Shown here: in pieces, positions 15,144 through 23,431 of the stretch | How the letters are laid out: each line of letters opens with the position of its first letter | Numbering within the stretch: the stretch's first letter is position 1 | Origin: Mailhella massiliensis | GTDB lineage: Bacteria; Desulfobacterota; Desulfovibrionia; Desulfovibrionales; Desulfovibrionaceae | NCBI RefSeq assembly: GCF_020741395.1 | Contig: NZ_DYZA01000016.1 | Coordinates: 1 to 24,753 of the forward strand | Direction: 5' to 3' | DNA length: 24,753 nucleotides | Translations under genes and position numbers: made by a program | The notes under the pieces: generated by a model | Seen by the model: only the letters and a program-made list of their open reading frames with translations | The model's database searches: none | Told to the model about the DNA's origin: nothing

Positions 15144-17012
15144 ATGAACATCGGCAAATGGTGCCGCCTTCCCCTCATGGGAATGGCGGCGCTGGTCATA
15201 CTTTCCGGTTGCGCGAATCAGCAGAAGGTGGAAAGCCCCGAGCTTCTTTCCGCCGAAGCCAGGGAGGAAGCCATAGATTTAGGCTCCCTTTCCTCCCTTA
15301 CCCCGGCGGAGAAGAAGGCCTATGCGAGCACCGCGAAGCTGGACAGAAATCTTTCTCCTGTCATGGAACGGCAGGTGCGCTATCACTTCCTCAAGTATTC
15401 CCGTGAGCGGCGCGGGACCATGGAGAATTTCCTTCGCAACAGCATCCCTTACCTGAACTACACGAAGAGCGTCTTCCGTTCCCGTGGGCTTCCGGAAGAT
15501 CTGGCCTATTTGGCCTATCTGGAAAGCGGCTACAACCCCGTGGCCGTGTCCCGCTCCAACGCCGTGGGCATGTGGCAGTTCATTTCTTCCACAGGCAAGG
15601 CCTACGGGCTCCGGCAGGACTGGTGGATGGATGAGCGCAGGGATCCCTATCGTTCCACGGAAGCGGCGGCAAGCTATCTCGCCCGCCTGTACGATATCTT
15701 CCACGACTGGCAGCTCGCCGTGGCCTCCTACAACGGTGGCGAAGGCAAGATAGGCCGCGCCAAGGAAGCCGCAGGCGCGGATAAGCTCCACGAGATCATT
15801 CAGAAAAACGACAGGTTGGACTATAATCTCCAGCTGCGCGAGGAAACTATGCTCTACGTTCCGCGTTTCCTCGCCATATCCAAGATCATGCGCAATGCCG
15901 ACACGCTTGGGCTTCAGCCCGCTGCGCCGGATGCCGACCACCCCGTGCTGGTCCCTGTGGCAAAGCTCACGGCAAAACCCGCCACCGACCTTGTGGAACT
16001 GAGCCGCCGCCTCAACATGGACTGGAAGGAATTTCTCGCCTACAACCCGCATGTGCTGCGCTCCATTTCCCCGGCCGGGCGCTCCTGCTCCATCTATGTG
16101 CCGAAGAACAAGGAATCGCAGGCAAGAGCGCTCCTTGCGGGCAGGCTTTCCGGCGCGGGCTGGCGCTATTACACGGTGGCGAAGGGCGATTCCCTGGCCA
16201 GGGTGAGTTCCCGCACCGGGATTCCCGCTTCCGTCATCAAACAGCTCAATCCCGGTAAGCTCAAGAGAGGGCAGCGCCTCCGCCTGCCTTCCGGCGGAAA
16301 GAACCTGCCGGCCGTGCAGCCTTCTGCCCCGGTGAGGGATACGGCCATAGCGTCGGCCTCTTCCCGCAGGAGCCCGGCGAAGAGCGACTACGTCAAGAGC
16401 GCCCTTGCGGAGCTTCGCGGAAAGAGCGCTCTGCCCGCCACCTACAAAGTGCAGAGCGGCGATACCCTTTCCGCCATTGCCAGAAAGTACGACATGGAAC
16501 TCGGCGATCTTTACGCCGCCAACGGCGGCGCGGACAAGCTCGGTACGCTGCGCGTGGGCCAGGTCATACGGCTTTCCGCTCCTGCCGCGGCCAAGGCCGT
16601 CCCGGCAAAGCGCGTCGTCTCGCGCATGGCTTCGCACACGGTGAAGAGCGGGGAAACTGCCTATGCCATTTCCCGCAAGTACGGCATCACCTTCCAGGAG
16701 CTTTGCGAGGCCAACGGCGGAGCGGACAGGCTCGACAGCCTTTCTCCCGGGCAGAAGCTGAATATCCCTTCCGGCAAGGGGACGGCCGTGGCCGCCGCGC
16801 CTGACCGTGCGCAGTCCGGGAAAAAAGCCCCGGCCAAGGCTGCGCGCAAGAGCACGGTTGCAGAAAACTACTGCGTGCAGAACGGCGAAACTCTGTGGAG
16901 CATTTCCCGCAAGTTCAATATGAAGCCTATGGAACTTCTGGCGCTCAACGGCATGGATCAGTCCACCCGCGTCAAGGTGGGCGATACCGTCAAAGTCATA
17001 CGTCATCCCTAA
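15144..17012 (+). CDS. mltD: Lipoprotein membrane-bound lytic transglycosylase with four LysM domains (MltD-like)
   Basis: This 622-residue protein starts at 15144 (GGAG 8 bases upstream); the longer frame to 15075 has no signal. A lipoprotein signal ends in the lipobox LSGC with Cys23. The SLT domain (about 110-225) has catalytic Glu127 in LAYLESGYNP, then AVGMWQF, and ASYNGGEGKI, as in MltD. It cleaves the MurNAc-GlcNAc bond of peptidoglycan to give 1,6-anhydro ends. Four LysM repeats follow at about 342-383, 433-477, 497-540 and 575-619, joined by Ala/Pro/Lys-rich linkers. E. coli MltD has two. The ftsY gene follows after 15 bases, so the two are probably cotranscribed. Confidence 0.95.
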   Translation: MNIGKWCRLPLMGMAALVILSGCANQQKVESPELLSAEAREEAIDLGSLSSLTPAEKKAYASTAKLDRNLSPVMERQVRYHFLKYSRERRGTMENFLRNSIPYLNYTKSVFRSRGLPEDLAYLAYLESGYNPVAVSRSNAVGMWQFISSTGKAYGLRQDWWMDERRDPYRSTEAAASYLARLYDIFHDWQLAVASYNGGEGKIGRAKEAAGADKLHEIIQKNDRLDYNLQLREETMLYVPRFLAISKIMRNADTLGLQPAAPDADHPVLVPVAKLTAKPATDLVELSRRLNMDWKEFLAYNPHVLRSISPAGRSCSIYVPKNKESQARALLAGRLSGAGWRYYTVAKGDSLARVSSRTGIPASVIKQLNPGKLKRGQRLRLPSGGKNLPAVQPSAPVRDTAIASASSRRSPAKSDYVKSALAELRGKSALPATYKVQSGDTLSAIARKYDMELGDLYAANGGADKLGTLRVGQVIRLSAPAAAKAVPAKRVVSRMASHTVKSGETAYAISRKYGITFQELCEANGGADRLDSLSPGQKLNIPSGKGTAVAAAPDRAQSGKKAPAKAARKSTVAENYCVQNGETLWSISRKFNMKPMELLALNGMDQSTRVKVGDTVKVIRHP

Positions 17013-17027
17013 CAGCCAGAGGTAAGC

Positions 17028-18716
17028 ATGGGATTTTTCTCCGCAGTTAAAAAGTTCTTTTCCGGCGGCTCGCAGGCTGCGGAAGAGATAAAGCAGGAAA
17101 AAGCGCCGGAGCGCCCGAAGGAAGAAGCCGCCGGGCAGAACGAGAATGCAACGGAAGCCCCGGCTGAGGCTGAGCCTGAAGAGCCCGTTTCCGCCCCTGA
17201 AGAGGCGGAAAGTGGACAGAGTGCCCCCGCAGCGGAAGCGCCGGAGGCTGAAGAGGCGCCCGGGGTCGAAACGGTTGAAGAAGCGGAAGAGGGGGCCGAA
17301 GTCCCCGCAGAACGGGAAGAACTTCTGCCCGAGTCCGCCCCTGAGAAGCAGGAGGCTGAAAAAGAGACGGCTGCCCCGCAGGAGAAGGAAGTACCGTTTT
17401 CCGCCCCCGCAGGCGAAGCGTCTTCCCTGCCGGAAGCAAATGCCCCCGCCGCAGGCTCCCCGGAGGAGAAGGCCGGATCTGCCGCAGCTTCCGTGCCCTT
17501 TGCCCGCTCGCCGGAGGAAGAGGCCCTTGCCCTTGCCCTGCGTCAGGCGGAGCCGAAGCTTTCCGCATGGCTCGGTGTGGTACTCGAGGGCGTGGAGGAA
17601 GAGGGAGCGCTTCTGTGGAGCCGCCTTTCCTTCCTGCTGCGCGCGCTGGAAACTCCTGAAGAAGAAGCCCGCCTTTTCCTGGACGATTTTCGGAACTGGC
17701 TGGAGCGCATGGAATATCATTGGCTGGAGGACTTCCGTTCCGAACTCCAGTATCGCCTCGCCCTTGCCCTGGACATGGAGGATGAGGAAGACGAGCGCGA
17801 CCGCCTTTTCGCCAAGCTGCAAAGCGGCCTTGAGCGCACCCGCGCCCGCTTCGGCCAGGGACTGGCCGCGCTCATATCCGGCCATTCCGCGCTGGATGCG
17901 GCGTTCTGGGAAGAAATGGAAGAGCTTTTCATCATGGCCGACATGGGGGCCGAGCCTTCCCTTGCGCTGGTGAAGCGCCTGAAGGAGCGCGCCCGCGAAG
18001 AGGGCGTGAGCACGCCCGACGGCCTCATGCCCCTTCTGGAAGAGGAGGTGGAGGCCATATTCAAGGCTCCCCGCCGCATCTCAGCCGTGAATCCGCCGGA
18101 AGTCATACTCATGGTGGGGGTGAACGGCGTGGGCAAAACCACCACTATCGCCAAGCTGGCCTATCGCGCCCGCATGCAGGGCAAGAAGGTGCTCATTGCC
18201 GCGGCGGATACCTTCCGTGCCGCCGCCGTGGAACAGCTGGAAGAATGGGCCCGGCGCGTCGGCGCGGATTTCCATGCCAAGGGCATGGGGGCAGACCCTG
18301 CCGCCGTAGCCTTTGAAGCCATGGACAAGGCTCTGAAGGGTGGGTACGATGTGGTGTTCATCGATACGGCGGGCCGCCTGCATACCAAGTCGAACCTTAT
18401 GGACGAGCTGCACAAGATACGCATGGTGGTGGAGAGAAAGCACCCCGGCGCGCCGCACCGCACCATTTTAGTCATAGACGCGACCACCGGCCAGAACGCC
18501 CTGCAACAGACAAAAATGTTCAAGGATACCAGTGGGGTGAATGAGATCATCCTGACCAAGCTCGACGGTACGGCCAAGGGCGGCGTGGCCCTTGCCGTGG
18601 CCAGCCAGTTCGAGCTGCCCATCACCTTCATCGGCCTTGGGGAAAAGATGGAAGACCTGCGCCCCTTCGATGCGCACGACTTCGCCCGCGCTTTGCTGGG
18701 CCGCAGCGAAGAGTAG
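17028..18716 (+). CDS. ftsY: Signal recognition particle receptor FtsY
   Basis: This 562-residue GTPase docks SRP-ribosome complexes at the membrane. The NG domain is complete: the N domain from about 255, P-loop GVNGVGKTTT (364-373), DTFRAAA, DTAGRLH, TKLDGTAKGG, and the C-terminal GLGEKMEDLRPFDAHDFARALLG. The first ~165 residues are a Glu/Ala/Pro-rich acidic A domain with an amphipathic start (MGFFSAVKKFF), which may help membrane contact. Residues about 165-255 add a predicted helical, charged segment not present in E. coli FtsY (497 residues). AGAGGT precedes the ATG. A strong terminator follows, so the gene ends the mltD-ftsY unit. Confidence 0.97.
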   Translation: MGFFSAVKKFFSGGSQAAEEIKQEKAPERPKEEAAGQNENATEAPAEAEPEEPVSAPEEAESGQSAPAAEAPEAEEAPGVETVEEAEEGAEVPAEREELLPESAPEKQEAEKETAAPQEKEVPFSAPAGEASSLPEANAPAAGSPEEKAGSAAASVPFARSPEEEALALALRQAEPKLSAWLGVVLEGVEEEGALLWSRLSFLLRALETPEEEARLFLDDFRNWLERMEYHWLEDFRSELQYRLALALDMEDEEDERDRLFAKLQSGLERTRARFGQGLAALISGHSALDAAFWEEMEELFIMADMGAEPSLALVKRLKERAREEGVSTPDGLMPLLEEEVEAIFKAPRRISAVNPPEVILMVGVNGVGKTTTIAKLAYRARMQGKKVLIAAADTFRAAAVEQLEEWARRVGADFHAKGMGADPAAVAFEAMDKALKGGYDVVFIDTAGRLHTKSNLMDELHKIRMVVERKHPGAPHRTILVIDATTGQNALQQTKMFKDTSGVNEIILTKLDGTAKGGVALAVASQFELPITFIGLGEKMEDLRPFDAHDFARALLGRSEE

Positions 18717-18739
18717 CCTTCCTCGCATACTTCTGCCGG

Positions 18740-18776
18740 AAAACGCCGCCCTCCTTTTGAGAGCGGCGTTTTTTAT
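18740..18776 (+). terminator. Intrinsic terminator after ftsY
   Basis: AAAACGCCGC (18740-18749) pairs with GCGGCGTTTT (18763-18772), with an inner CTC/GAG pairing, followed by TTAT. It begins 23 bases after the ftsY stop. Confidence 0.9.
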
Positions 18777-18820
18777 GTGCAGGACGTGCGCACATGAGGC
18801 AGTGTGGAAGCGGCAAAAAG

Positions 18821-18840
18821 CCGTGCCTTGCAGGGCACGG
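18821..18840. repeat. Small inverted repeat between convergent units
   Basis: CCGTGCC (18821-18827) and GGCACGG (18834-18840) form a 7-bp stem with a 6-base loop and no T-run. No function can be assigned. Confidence 0.4.
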
Positions 18841-18890
18841 TGTGGGGAAGAAACATGCGCGGCTTCCTGTGCTGAAGGCGCGGGAGGGCG

Positions 18891-18930
18891 CAAAAAAGCG
18901 CTCCGCAGGCTGTTACGCCCGGGGAGCGCC
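18891..18930 (-). terminator. Terminator of the ABC transporter operon
   Basis: On the minus strand GCGCTCC (18929-18923) pairs with GGAGCGC (18904-18898) and is followed by six T residues (18897-18892). It lies about 20 bases after the last stop codon of the operon. The 18-base loop contains its own small GGC/GCC pairing. Confidence 0.75.
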
Positions 18931-18950
18931 CTTTATGCGGTGAGGCGCGT

Positions 18951-19346
18951 TTATTTTGCCTTCAGCCAGTATTCGGCCACGTTGAGTTCCAGCTTTTCGC
19001 CGAGTTCCGCAATGCTGAACTCGACGGTACGGCTTTCCATGGGTTTGTCGTTTTCATCGAGCAGGGCGATGACCATGGTATGCCTTCTGCCCGTGGCGTC
19101 GCCGGTGCCGCTGTCATCTTCCAGAAGGAACACGGGGTCGTTGCCGTCGATGAATACTTCCACGGCTTCAAGGGCGGGGTGCTCCTGTCCGTCCTGACCG
19201 GTGAAGGCGTAGTTGCCGAGAATGACTTTGTAGGTTTTGCCCTGGTCGAAGCACCATACGCCGAGGCCGATGAGCAGCGCTACGAGGACGCAGTTCACGA
19301 GAACGCGCTTAATGATGCCGTGTCTGCGGTTGGGAAGCTCTTTCAT
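18951..19346 (-). CDS. Small membrane-anchored protein of the ABC operon (DUF6672-like)
   Basis: This 131-residue protein has one N-terminal membrane helix (about 14-32, VLVNCVLVALLIGLGVWCF) after a basic cytoplasmic tail (RRHGIIKR). The remaining ~100 residues are then expected outside the membrane. They are acidic and strand-rich (NYAFTGQDGQEHPALEAVEVFIDG), without catalytic motifs. From memory this matches the DUF6672 family found beside transporters of this type; I could not verify the number. The ATG overlaps the stop of the second permease (ATGA), so it is translationally coupled and probably a component or accessory of the transporter. Lipobox and typical signal-cleavage site are absent. 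Confidence 0.75.
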   Translation of the reverse strand: MKELPNRRHGIIKRVLVNCVLVALLIGLGVWCFDQGKTYKVILGNYAFTGQDGQEHPALEAVEVFIDGNDPVFLLEDDSGTGDATGRRHTMVIALLDENDKPMESRTVEFSIAELGEKLELNVAEYWLKAK

Positions 19347-20455
19347 GCGGCGCCTCCGGCGTTTCCGCGCAATGCGGCGCGGGCGCGTTCCCTGTCGGCA
19401 TGGCGGCGCCAGGCGTGCAGCACCAGCGCAAGGGAAATGATGGCGTAGCAGACGAAGACGCGGAAGTATTCGCCTATCTGCGCGTCGCCCACCAGATACT
19501 TGCCCGCCATGGGCGAAACTACGAACATGAGGTGGAAGAGCAGAACGCCCGTGAACACGTTGAGGATGGAGGCCCGGGCCACGGTGGCCCCGCCCACCAG
19601 AAGGGAGGCAATGGCGAACACGCCCGCCTGTTCATGGCTGTTGTAGGTGTTCAGCGTGCCCACGTTCTGCAGGAAGATGATCTGACCGTAGGCCGCGAGC
19701 ACGGTGGAAATGACGATGGAGATGATGCGCGTACGCATGACCGGGATACCCGCCGAATGGGCCACGGCAAGATCCTGCCCCGTGGCCCTCATGTCCTGCC
19801 CGAGTTTGGTTCTGCGGAACCAGACGATGAACAGGCAGAAGAGGCCGATGAGCAGGAAGGTGGCGAGCGGCACATGGATGCCCATGATATCGAGAGGAAT
19901 GGCGTTGTCGAGGGTGCCGCGGATATTGTCGAGGTTCGTCACGTTGCGTATGCCGTAGCCGCGCGAGAGCACGAGTTCCGGGTTCAGGATGGGCACGAGG
20001 CTCCCGAAGCCGTAGAGCACCACGAGCTGGTACACGCCGTTCATGAAGAAGCCGAGAATGTAGGAGGTGACCATTTCCCGGCCCCGGGCCTTGTTGAGCA
20101 CCACGCCGCACATCCAGCCGAAGAGTATGGCGAGGGGGGTGGCGATGAGGGCTGCGAGCGTCATGCCGTAGAGGCCTGCGATGTTCCAGTCGCTCACGAA
20201 GATGAGCCCTATCTGCCCTGCCATGGCTCCGAGCACCATGCCGAAGTTGAGGCCCATGCCCGCCATGATGGGGATGAGCAGGGAGAGCACAAGGAAGGAG
20301 TTCCTGGCCAGGCGGGTGAGCATTTCCTGAATCAGGTATTCGGCCGTGAACTGGGAATAGTAGATGCCGACGCTGCTCACCAGCAGAAAGACGATGGGCA
20401 CGGCGTTGCGGACGCAGAAGAGTTTGACGGCATTGCCGCCGGAGGAGCTTTTCAT
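19343..20455 (-). CDS. ABC transporter permease 2 (BPD_transp_2 family)
   Basis: This 370-residue integral membrane protein has about eight to ten hydrophobic helices. It belongs to the branched-chain amino acid/ribose/nucleoside permease superfamily. The cytoplasmic coupling loop is visible as GQDLAVAHSAGIPVMRTR (about 255-272), matching the usual G-n-A-A-GI pattern, and a glycine-rich GLNFGMVLGAMAGQIG lies early in the chain. The start at 20455 is set by the ATGA overlap with permease 1; the in-frame extension to 20755 lies inside that gene. The C-terminus is Arg/Ala-rich and cytoplasmic. It pairs with permease 1 to form the heterodimeric channel. Confidence 0.9.
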   Translation of the reverse strand: MKSSSGGNAVKLFCVRNAVPIVFLLVSSVGIYYSQFTAEYLIQEMLTRLARNSFLVLSLLIPIMAGMGLNFGMVLGAMAGQIGLIFVSDWNIAGLYGMTLAALIATPLAILFGWMCGVVLNKARGREMVTSYILGFFMNGVYQLVVLYGFGSLVPILNPELVLSRGYGIRNVTNLDNIRGTLDNAIPLDIMGIHVPLATFLLIGLFCLFIVWFRRTKLGQDMRATGQDLAVAHSAGIPVMRTRIISIVISTVLAAYGQIIFLQNVGTLNTYNSHEQAGVFAIASLLVGGATVARASILNVFTGVLLFHLMFVVSPMAGKYLVGDAQIGEYFRVFVCYAIISLALVLHAWRRHADRERARAALRGNAGGAA

Positions 20456-21495
20456 GATCTCACCTTTGTCACACGGGTCAGGGCGTAGAGAATCATGCCG
20501 TTGGACACGATGATGCGTATGACTTCCGACATGTCGGTCTGCAACATGCTGTTGATGACCGAGGGCGTCATGGTCAGGATGCCCTGGAAGAGGAACGTCC
20601 CCACGATCACATTGACGATGGAGGCCTTTTTCACCGATGCGCCGCCGATGAGCAGCGCGGCCACGGCGGGGAAGGCCATCATGAACGGCCCCATGTAGAG
20701 CTGTATGAAGCCGAAGCTCTGCTCGTACACGATGATGCCGAGCGCTCCGAGCCATGTGGAGATGATGACGGAAAGGGTGCGCATACGGTTGATGTTCACA
20801 CCGCTTGCGCGGGCGTATTCAGGGTTGGACCCCACGGTAGTCATGGCCGTGCCCGTGCGCGTGCGCATGAAAAGCCACATGAGCCCGCAGAGCAGGAGAA
20901 AGAAGAGGAACATGCCGGTGGGGAAATAGAAGGCCTCGCCTATCTGGAAGGCCCCTATGTCGCTTATGGCCTTCTGCCAGAATTCCTCCACGGAGACTGT
21001 GGTCCTGAGGCCCTCGCCCGCATAGCCCCAGACCATGTTGGAGCTTGAGTAGGGCAGCACCAGCCACATGATGCACATGAAGGCCACGGAGGAGAAGCCC
21101 ACATAGGTGGCGATCATCATTTCCTCGCCCTTGACCTTGTTGAGCAGAAGCCCGTAGCCCCAGCCGAGCACGACGGCGATGGGTGTGGCTATGGCCATGG
21201 CCGTGAACACGCCCGGGATGGCCTTTGCTTCCAGCTCTACGCTGGTCACAGCACCGAGAAGCCCGGCGATGATGCCGAGGGGCAGACCGAAGTTCAGGCC
21301 GCAGCCGGACTGCACCATGGGTACCATGGCGAGCACCAGCACGCCGTTCATGCCGAAGCGCACGAGAGTGTCGCTGAAGGCGGCGTCCACGGGGACGCCC
21401 ACAAACGGGGATACGATGAAAAGGATGAGCAGGAAGACCGCGATGAGGACTCTGGGCCAGCCCGCTTCTTCGATGAATTTTCTGATGCGGTTCAT
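20452..21495 (-). CDS. ABC transporter permease 1 (BPD_transp_2 family)
   Basis: This 347-residue integral membrane protein is a paralogue of permease 2. It shares the early GLNFGLPLGIIAGLLG helix, the LGWGYGLLLNKVKGEEMM loop, and the coupling loop GSNPEYARASGVNINRMRT. Met at 21495 is taken as start because it forms the ATGA overlap with the ATPase stop. A longer frame reaching 21654 is Arg-rich sequence antisense to nothing useful and inside the ATPase gene. A loop of about 45 residues (SSSNMVWGYAGEGLRTT and on, about 150-195) is probably extracytoplasmic and may contribute to substrate passage. Confidence 0.9.
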   Translation of the reverse strand: MNRIRKFIEEAGWPRVLIAVFLLILFIVSPFVGVPVDAAFSDTLVRFGMNGVLVLAMVPMVQSGCGLNFGLPLGIIAGLLGAVTSVELEAKAIPGVFTAMAIATPIAVVLGWGYGLLLNKVKGEEMMIATYVGFSSVAFMCIMWLVLPYSSSNMVWGYAGEGLRTTVSVEEFWQKAISDIGAFQIGEAFYFPTGMFLFFLLLCGLMWLFMRTRTGTAMTTVGSNPEYARASGVNINRMRTLSVIISTWLGALGIIVYEQSFGFIQLYMGPFMMAFPAVAALLIGGASVKKASIVNVIVGTFLFQGILTMTPSVINSMLQTDMSEVIRIIVSNGMILYALTRVTKVRS

Positions 21496-23129
21496 GCGCG
21501 TGCCGCCTCCGTAGCGTTGGAATTGTCCGCCGCGGCCTTTTCCGCCTCGGCCGCGCCTGCGCCCATGAGCAGATAGCCGAAGGCTTCGGACGGGGTGCTC
21601 GCGGGCAGTATGCCCGCCACGGCGCCCTTGTCGATGATTGCGATGCGGTCGCACACGGAGCGCAGTTCCTCAAGTTCCGAGGAGATCACCACCACGGTCA
21701 TGCCGTGCTCGCGGTTGTAGCGCTTCAGGGTGTCGAGCACCACCTTTTTTGCGCCCACGTCGATGCCCCGCGTCGGCTCCGCCACGAAGAGAAGCCTCGG
21801 CCTTGTCTCAAAGGCCTTGGCAAGGCATACCTTCTGCTGATTGCCGCCGGAAAGCTCCTGCACATGCTGCTTTTCGCCCGTGCATTTGATTTCGAGGTCG
21901 CGGATGTAGGTGCGGGCACATTCGGCTATGGCGCCCTCGTCGCGCAGTTTCAGGGGACCGACGCGTTTTAAAAAGCGCCCCTGCATCTGAAGGGAGGTGA
22001 AGACGATGTTCCAGGCGATGGATTCCTCAAGCAGCAGACCCACGCCGCGCCTGTCTTCGGAAACGGCGGAAATACCGAGAGAAAGAGGGGAGGAGGGGTT
22101 GTTGAGTTCCACCTTTTCCCCGTGGAACGTCACATTTCCGCCCGCGGGGTGCAGGCCCATGATGCCGTTGGCTATGCCGAGCTTGCCCTGCCCGGCCATG
22201 CCGCCTATGCCGAGGATTTCCCCTTCACGCACGCTGAGGCTGACGTCGCGCACCGTTTCGCCGGGCATGTCCACCCACAAGTGGCTTATCTCCATGGCTG
22301 TTTCGCCGGAGAAGACCCGCTCTTCGTCCGCGCCCTCGCTTTTTTCTATCTTGCGGCCCACCATGGCGCTTGCGATCTGCCGCACGCTGGTTTCGGAAGG
22401 CGTGGTCTGAAGCACGACCTCGCCGTCGCGCAGGATGACGATATCATCGCACACGCTCATGACTTCCTGGAGGCGGTGGGAAATGAAGATGATGGAAATG
22501 CCCTGCGAGGCCAGGCGGCGCATGGAATCAAGCAGAATGTCCGCTTCGGTTTCCGTGAGCACGGCGGTGGGTTCGTCGAGCACCAGAAGGCGCGTGCCTT
22601 TCTTGTCGATTTCCCGGGCGATTTCCGTGAATTGCTTGTAGCCCACGGGAAGTTCCGAGATGGGGGTGGAGCTGTCGAGCTCGATGTTGAGCCTGGCTAT
22701 GGCCTCATCCGCCCGTCGGGCCATGTCCTTGCGGTCCAGGGTGGTGAGCCTGTCGCCGAAGGCCTCCACAAGGGGGTTGTAGACGAGCGTTTCTCGGTTG
22801 AGCACGATGTTTTCCGCCACCGTGAAGCCGGGGATGAGGGAAAATTCCTGATGCACCATGCCGATGCCCGCACGGAGAGCGTCCATGGGGCTGCGGAAGC
22901 GCACCTCTTTTCCGTCAATCAGGATTTTTCCTTCATACCCGCCCGTTTCCTGGATGACGCGCATGCCGAAAAGAATATTCATGAGGGTGGACTTACCCGC
23001 CCCGTTTTCGCCTACCAGGCCGAGAATACGCCCCTTTCCCAAGGTGAAATTGACGTTCTTCAGCACCCGGTTGGAAAAGTACGCCTTGCCGACGCCTTCC
23101 ACGCGAAGCAATGGATCTTCTGCGCCCAT
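21492..23129 (-). CDS. ABC transporter ATP-binding protein, double-NBD (RbsA/MglA/YufO type)
   Basis: This 545-residue protein carries two nucleotide-binding domains in tandem. NBD1 is catalytically complete: Walker A GENGAGKST (40-48), Q-loop VHQEF (92-96), a signature of the form LPVGYKQ (160-166), Walker B LLVLDEP (181-187), and H-loop His218. NBD2 is atypical: Walker A reads GMAGQGKL (310-317) with Leu in place of Ser/Thr, and Walker B reads LLFVAEP (446-452) with Ala450 for the usual Asp, while the LSGGNQQK signature (426-433) is intact. Such asymmetry is common in sugar and nucleoside (BMP-type) importers. The ribosome site AGAGGT is close to the ATG. It drives both permeases, with which it shares ATGA coupling. 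Confidence 0.95.
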   Translation of the reverse strand: MGAEDPLLRVEGVGKAYFSNRVLKNVNFTLGKGRILGLVGENGAGKSTLMNILFGMRVIQETGGYEGKILIDGKEVRFRSPMDALRAGIGMVHQEFSLIPGFTVAENIVLNRETLVYNPLVEAFGDRLTTLDRKDMARRADEAIARLNIELDSSTPISELPVGYKQFTEIAREIDKKGTRLLVLDEPTAVLTETEADILLDSMRRLASQGISIIFISHRLQEVMSVCDDIVILRDGEVVLQTTPSETSVRQIASAMVGRKIEKSEGADEERVFSGETAMEISHLWVDMPGETVRDVSLSVREGEILGIGGMAGQGKLGIANGIMGLHPAGGNVTFHGEKVELNNPSSPLSLGISAVSEDRRGVGLLLEESIAWNIVFTSLQMQGRFLKRVGPLKLRDEGAIAECARTYIRDLEIKCTGEKQHVQELSGGNQQKVCLAKAFETRPRLLFVAEPTRGIDVGAKKVVLDTLKRYNREHGMTVVVISSELEELRSVCDRIAIIDKGAVAGILPASTPSEAFGYLLMGAGAAEAEKAAADNSNATEAARA

Positions 23130-23237
23130 GGTACCTCTTTAATAAAGGGCTGCGCCTCCGCGAAAGAAGGGGAATATGGGGTGCGGAGGCTGTTTGAAGC
23201 GTTTTTCAGGAAAACACAGGTATAAGATAGCATAAAA

Positions 23238-23267
23238 CGCGGAAAACGGCAAAAGCCGTTTTCCGCG
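23238..23267 (-). terminator. Long hairpin with T-run between binding protein and ATPase genes
   Basis: CGCGGAAAACGGC (23238-23250) pairs perfectly over 13 bp with GCCGTTTTCCGCG (23255-23267), loop of four. On the minus strand it is followed by TTTTA, so it can act as an intrinsic (probably partial) terminator that lowers expression of the downstream transporter genes relative to the binding protein. Confidence 0.75.
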
Positions 23268-23395
23268 GGAGACGCGCGCCCTCGGGGCGGGGAATCCCTC
23301 TTTTTCCGCATCCGCCGGGTAAAAACGGTTCCTTTTTCCGTGCCGCATGCGCGAAACCTGGATGCGGCGGGAAAAGGCGGGATGCTCCATACGGC

Positions 23396-23421
23396 AGAGG
23401 GAAGGCCGGAGCCTTCCCTCT
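23396..23421 (-). terminator. Hairpin directly after the binding-protein gene
   Basis: AGAGGGAAGGC (23396-23406) pairs with GCCTTCCCTCT (23411-23421), an 11-bp stem. On the minus strand the loop is TCCG closed by C-G, a UNCG-type stable tetraloop. No T-run follows on that strand, so it may protect the 3' end of the binding-protein mRNA rather than terminate. Confidence 0.6.
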
Positions 23422-23431
23422 TTCGCACAAC

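Noticed and set aside
15279..17885. 868-codon open frame antisense to mltD and the start of ftsY
   Set aside because: It spans two well-supported genes in the opposite strand and has low-complexity Arg/Leu/Phe/Gly composition; a high-GC shadow.
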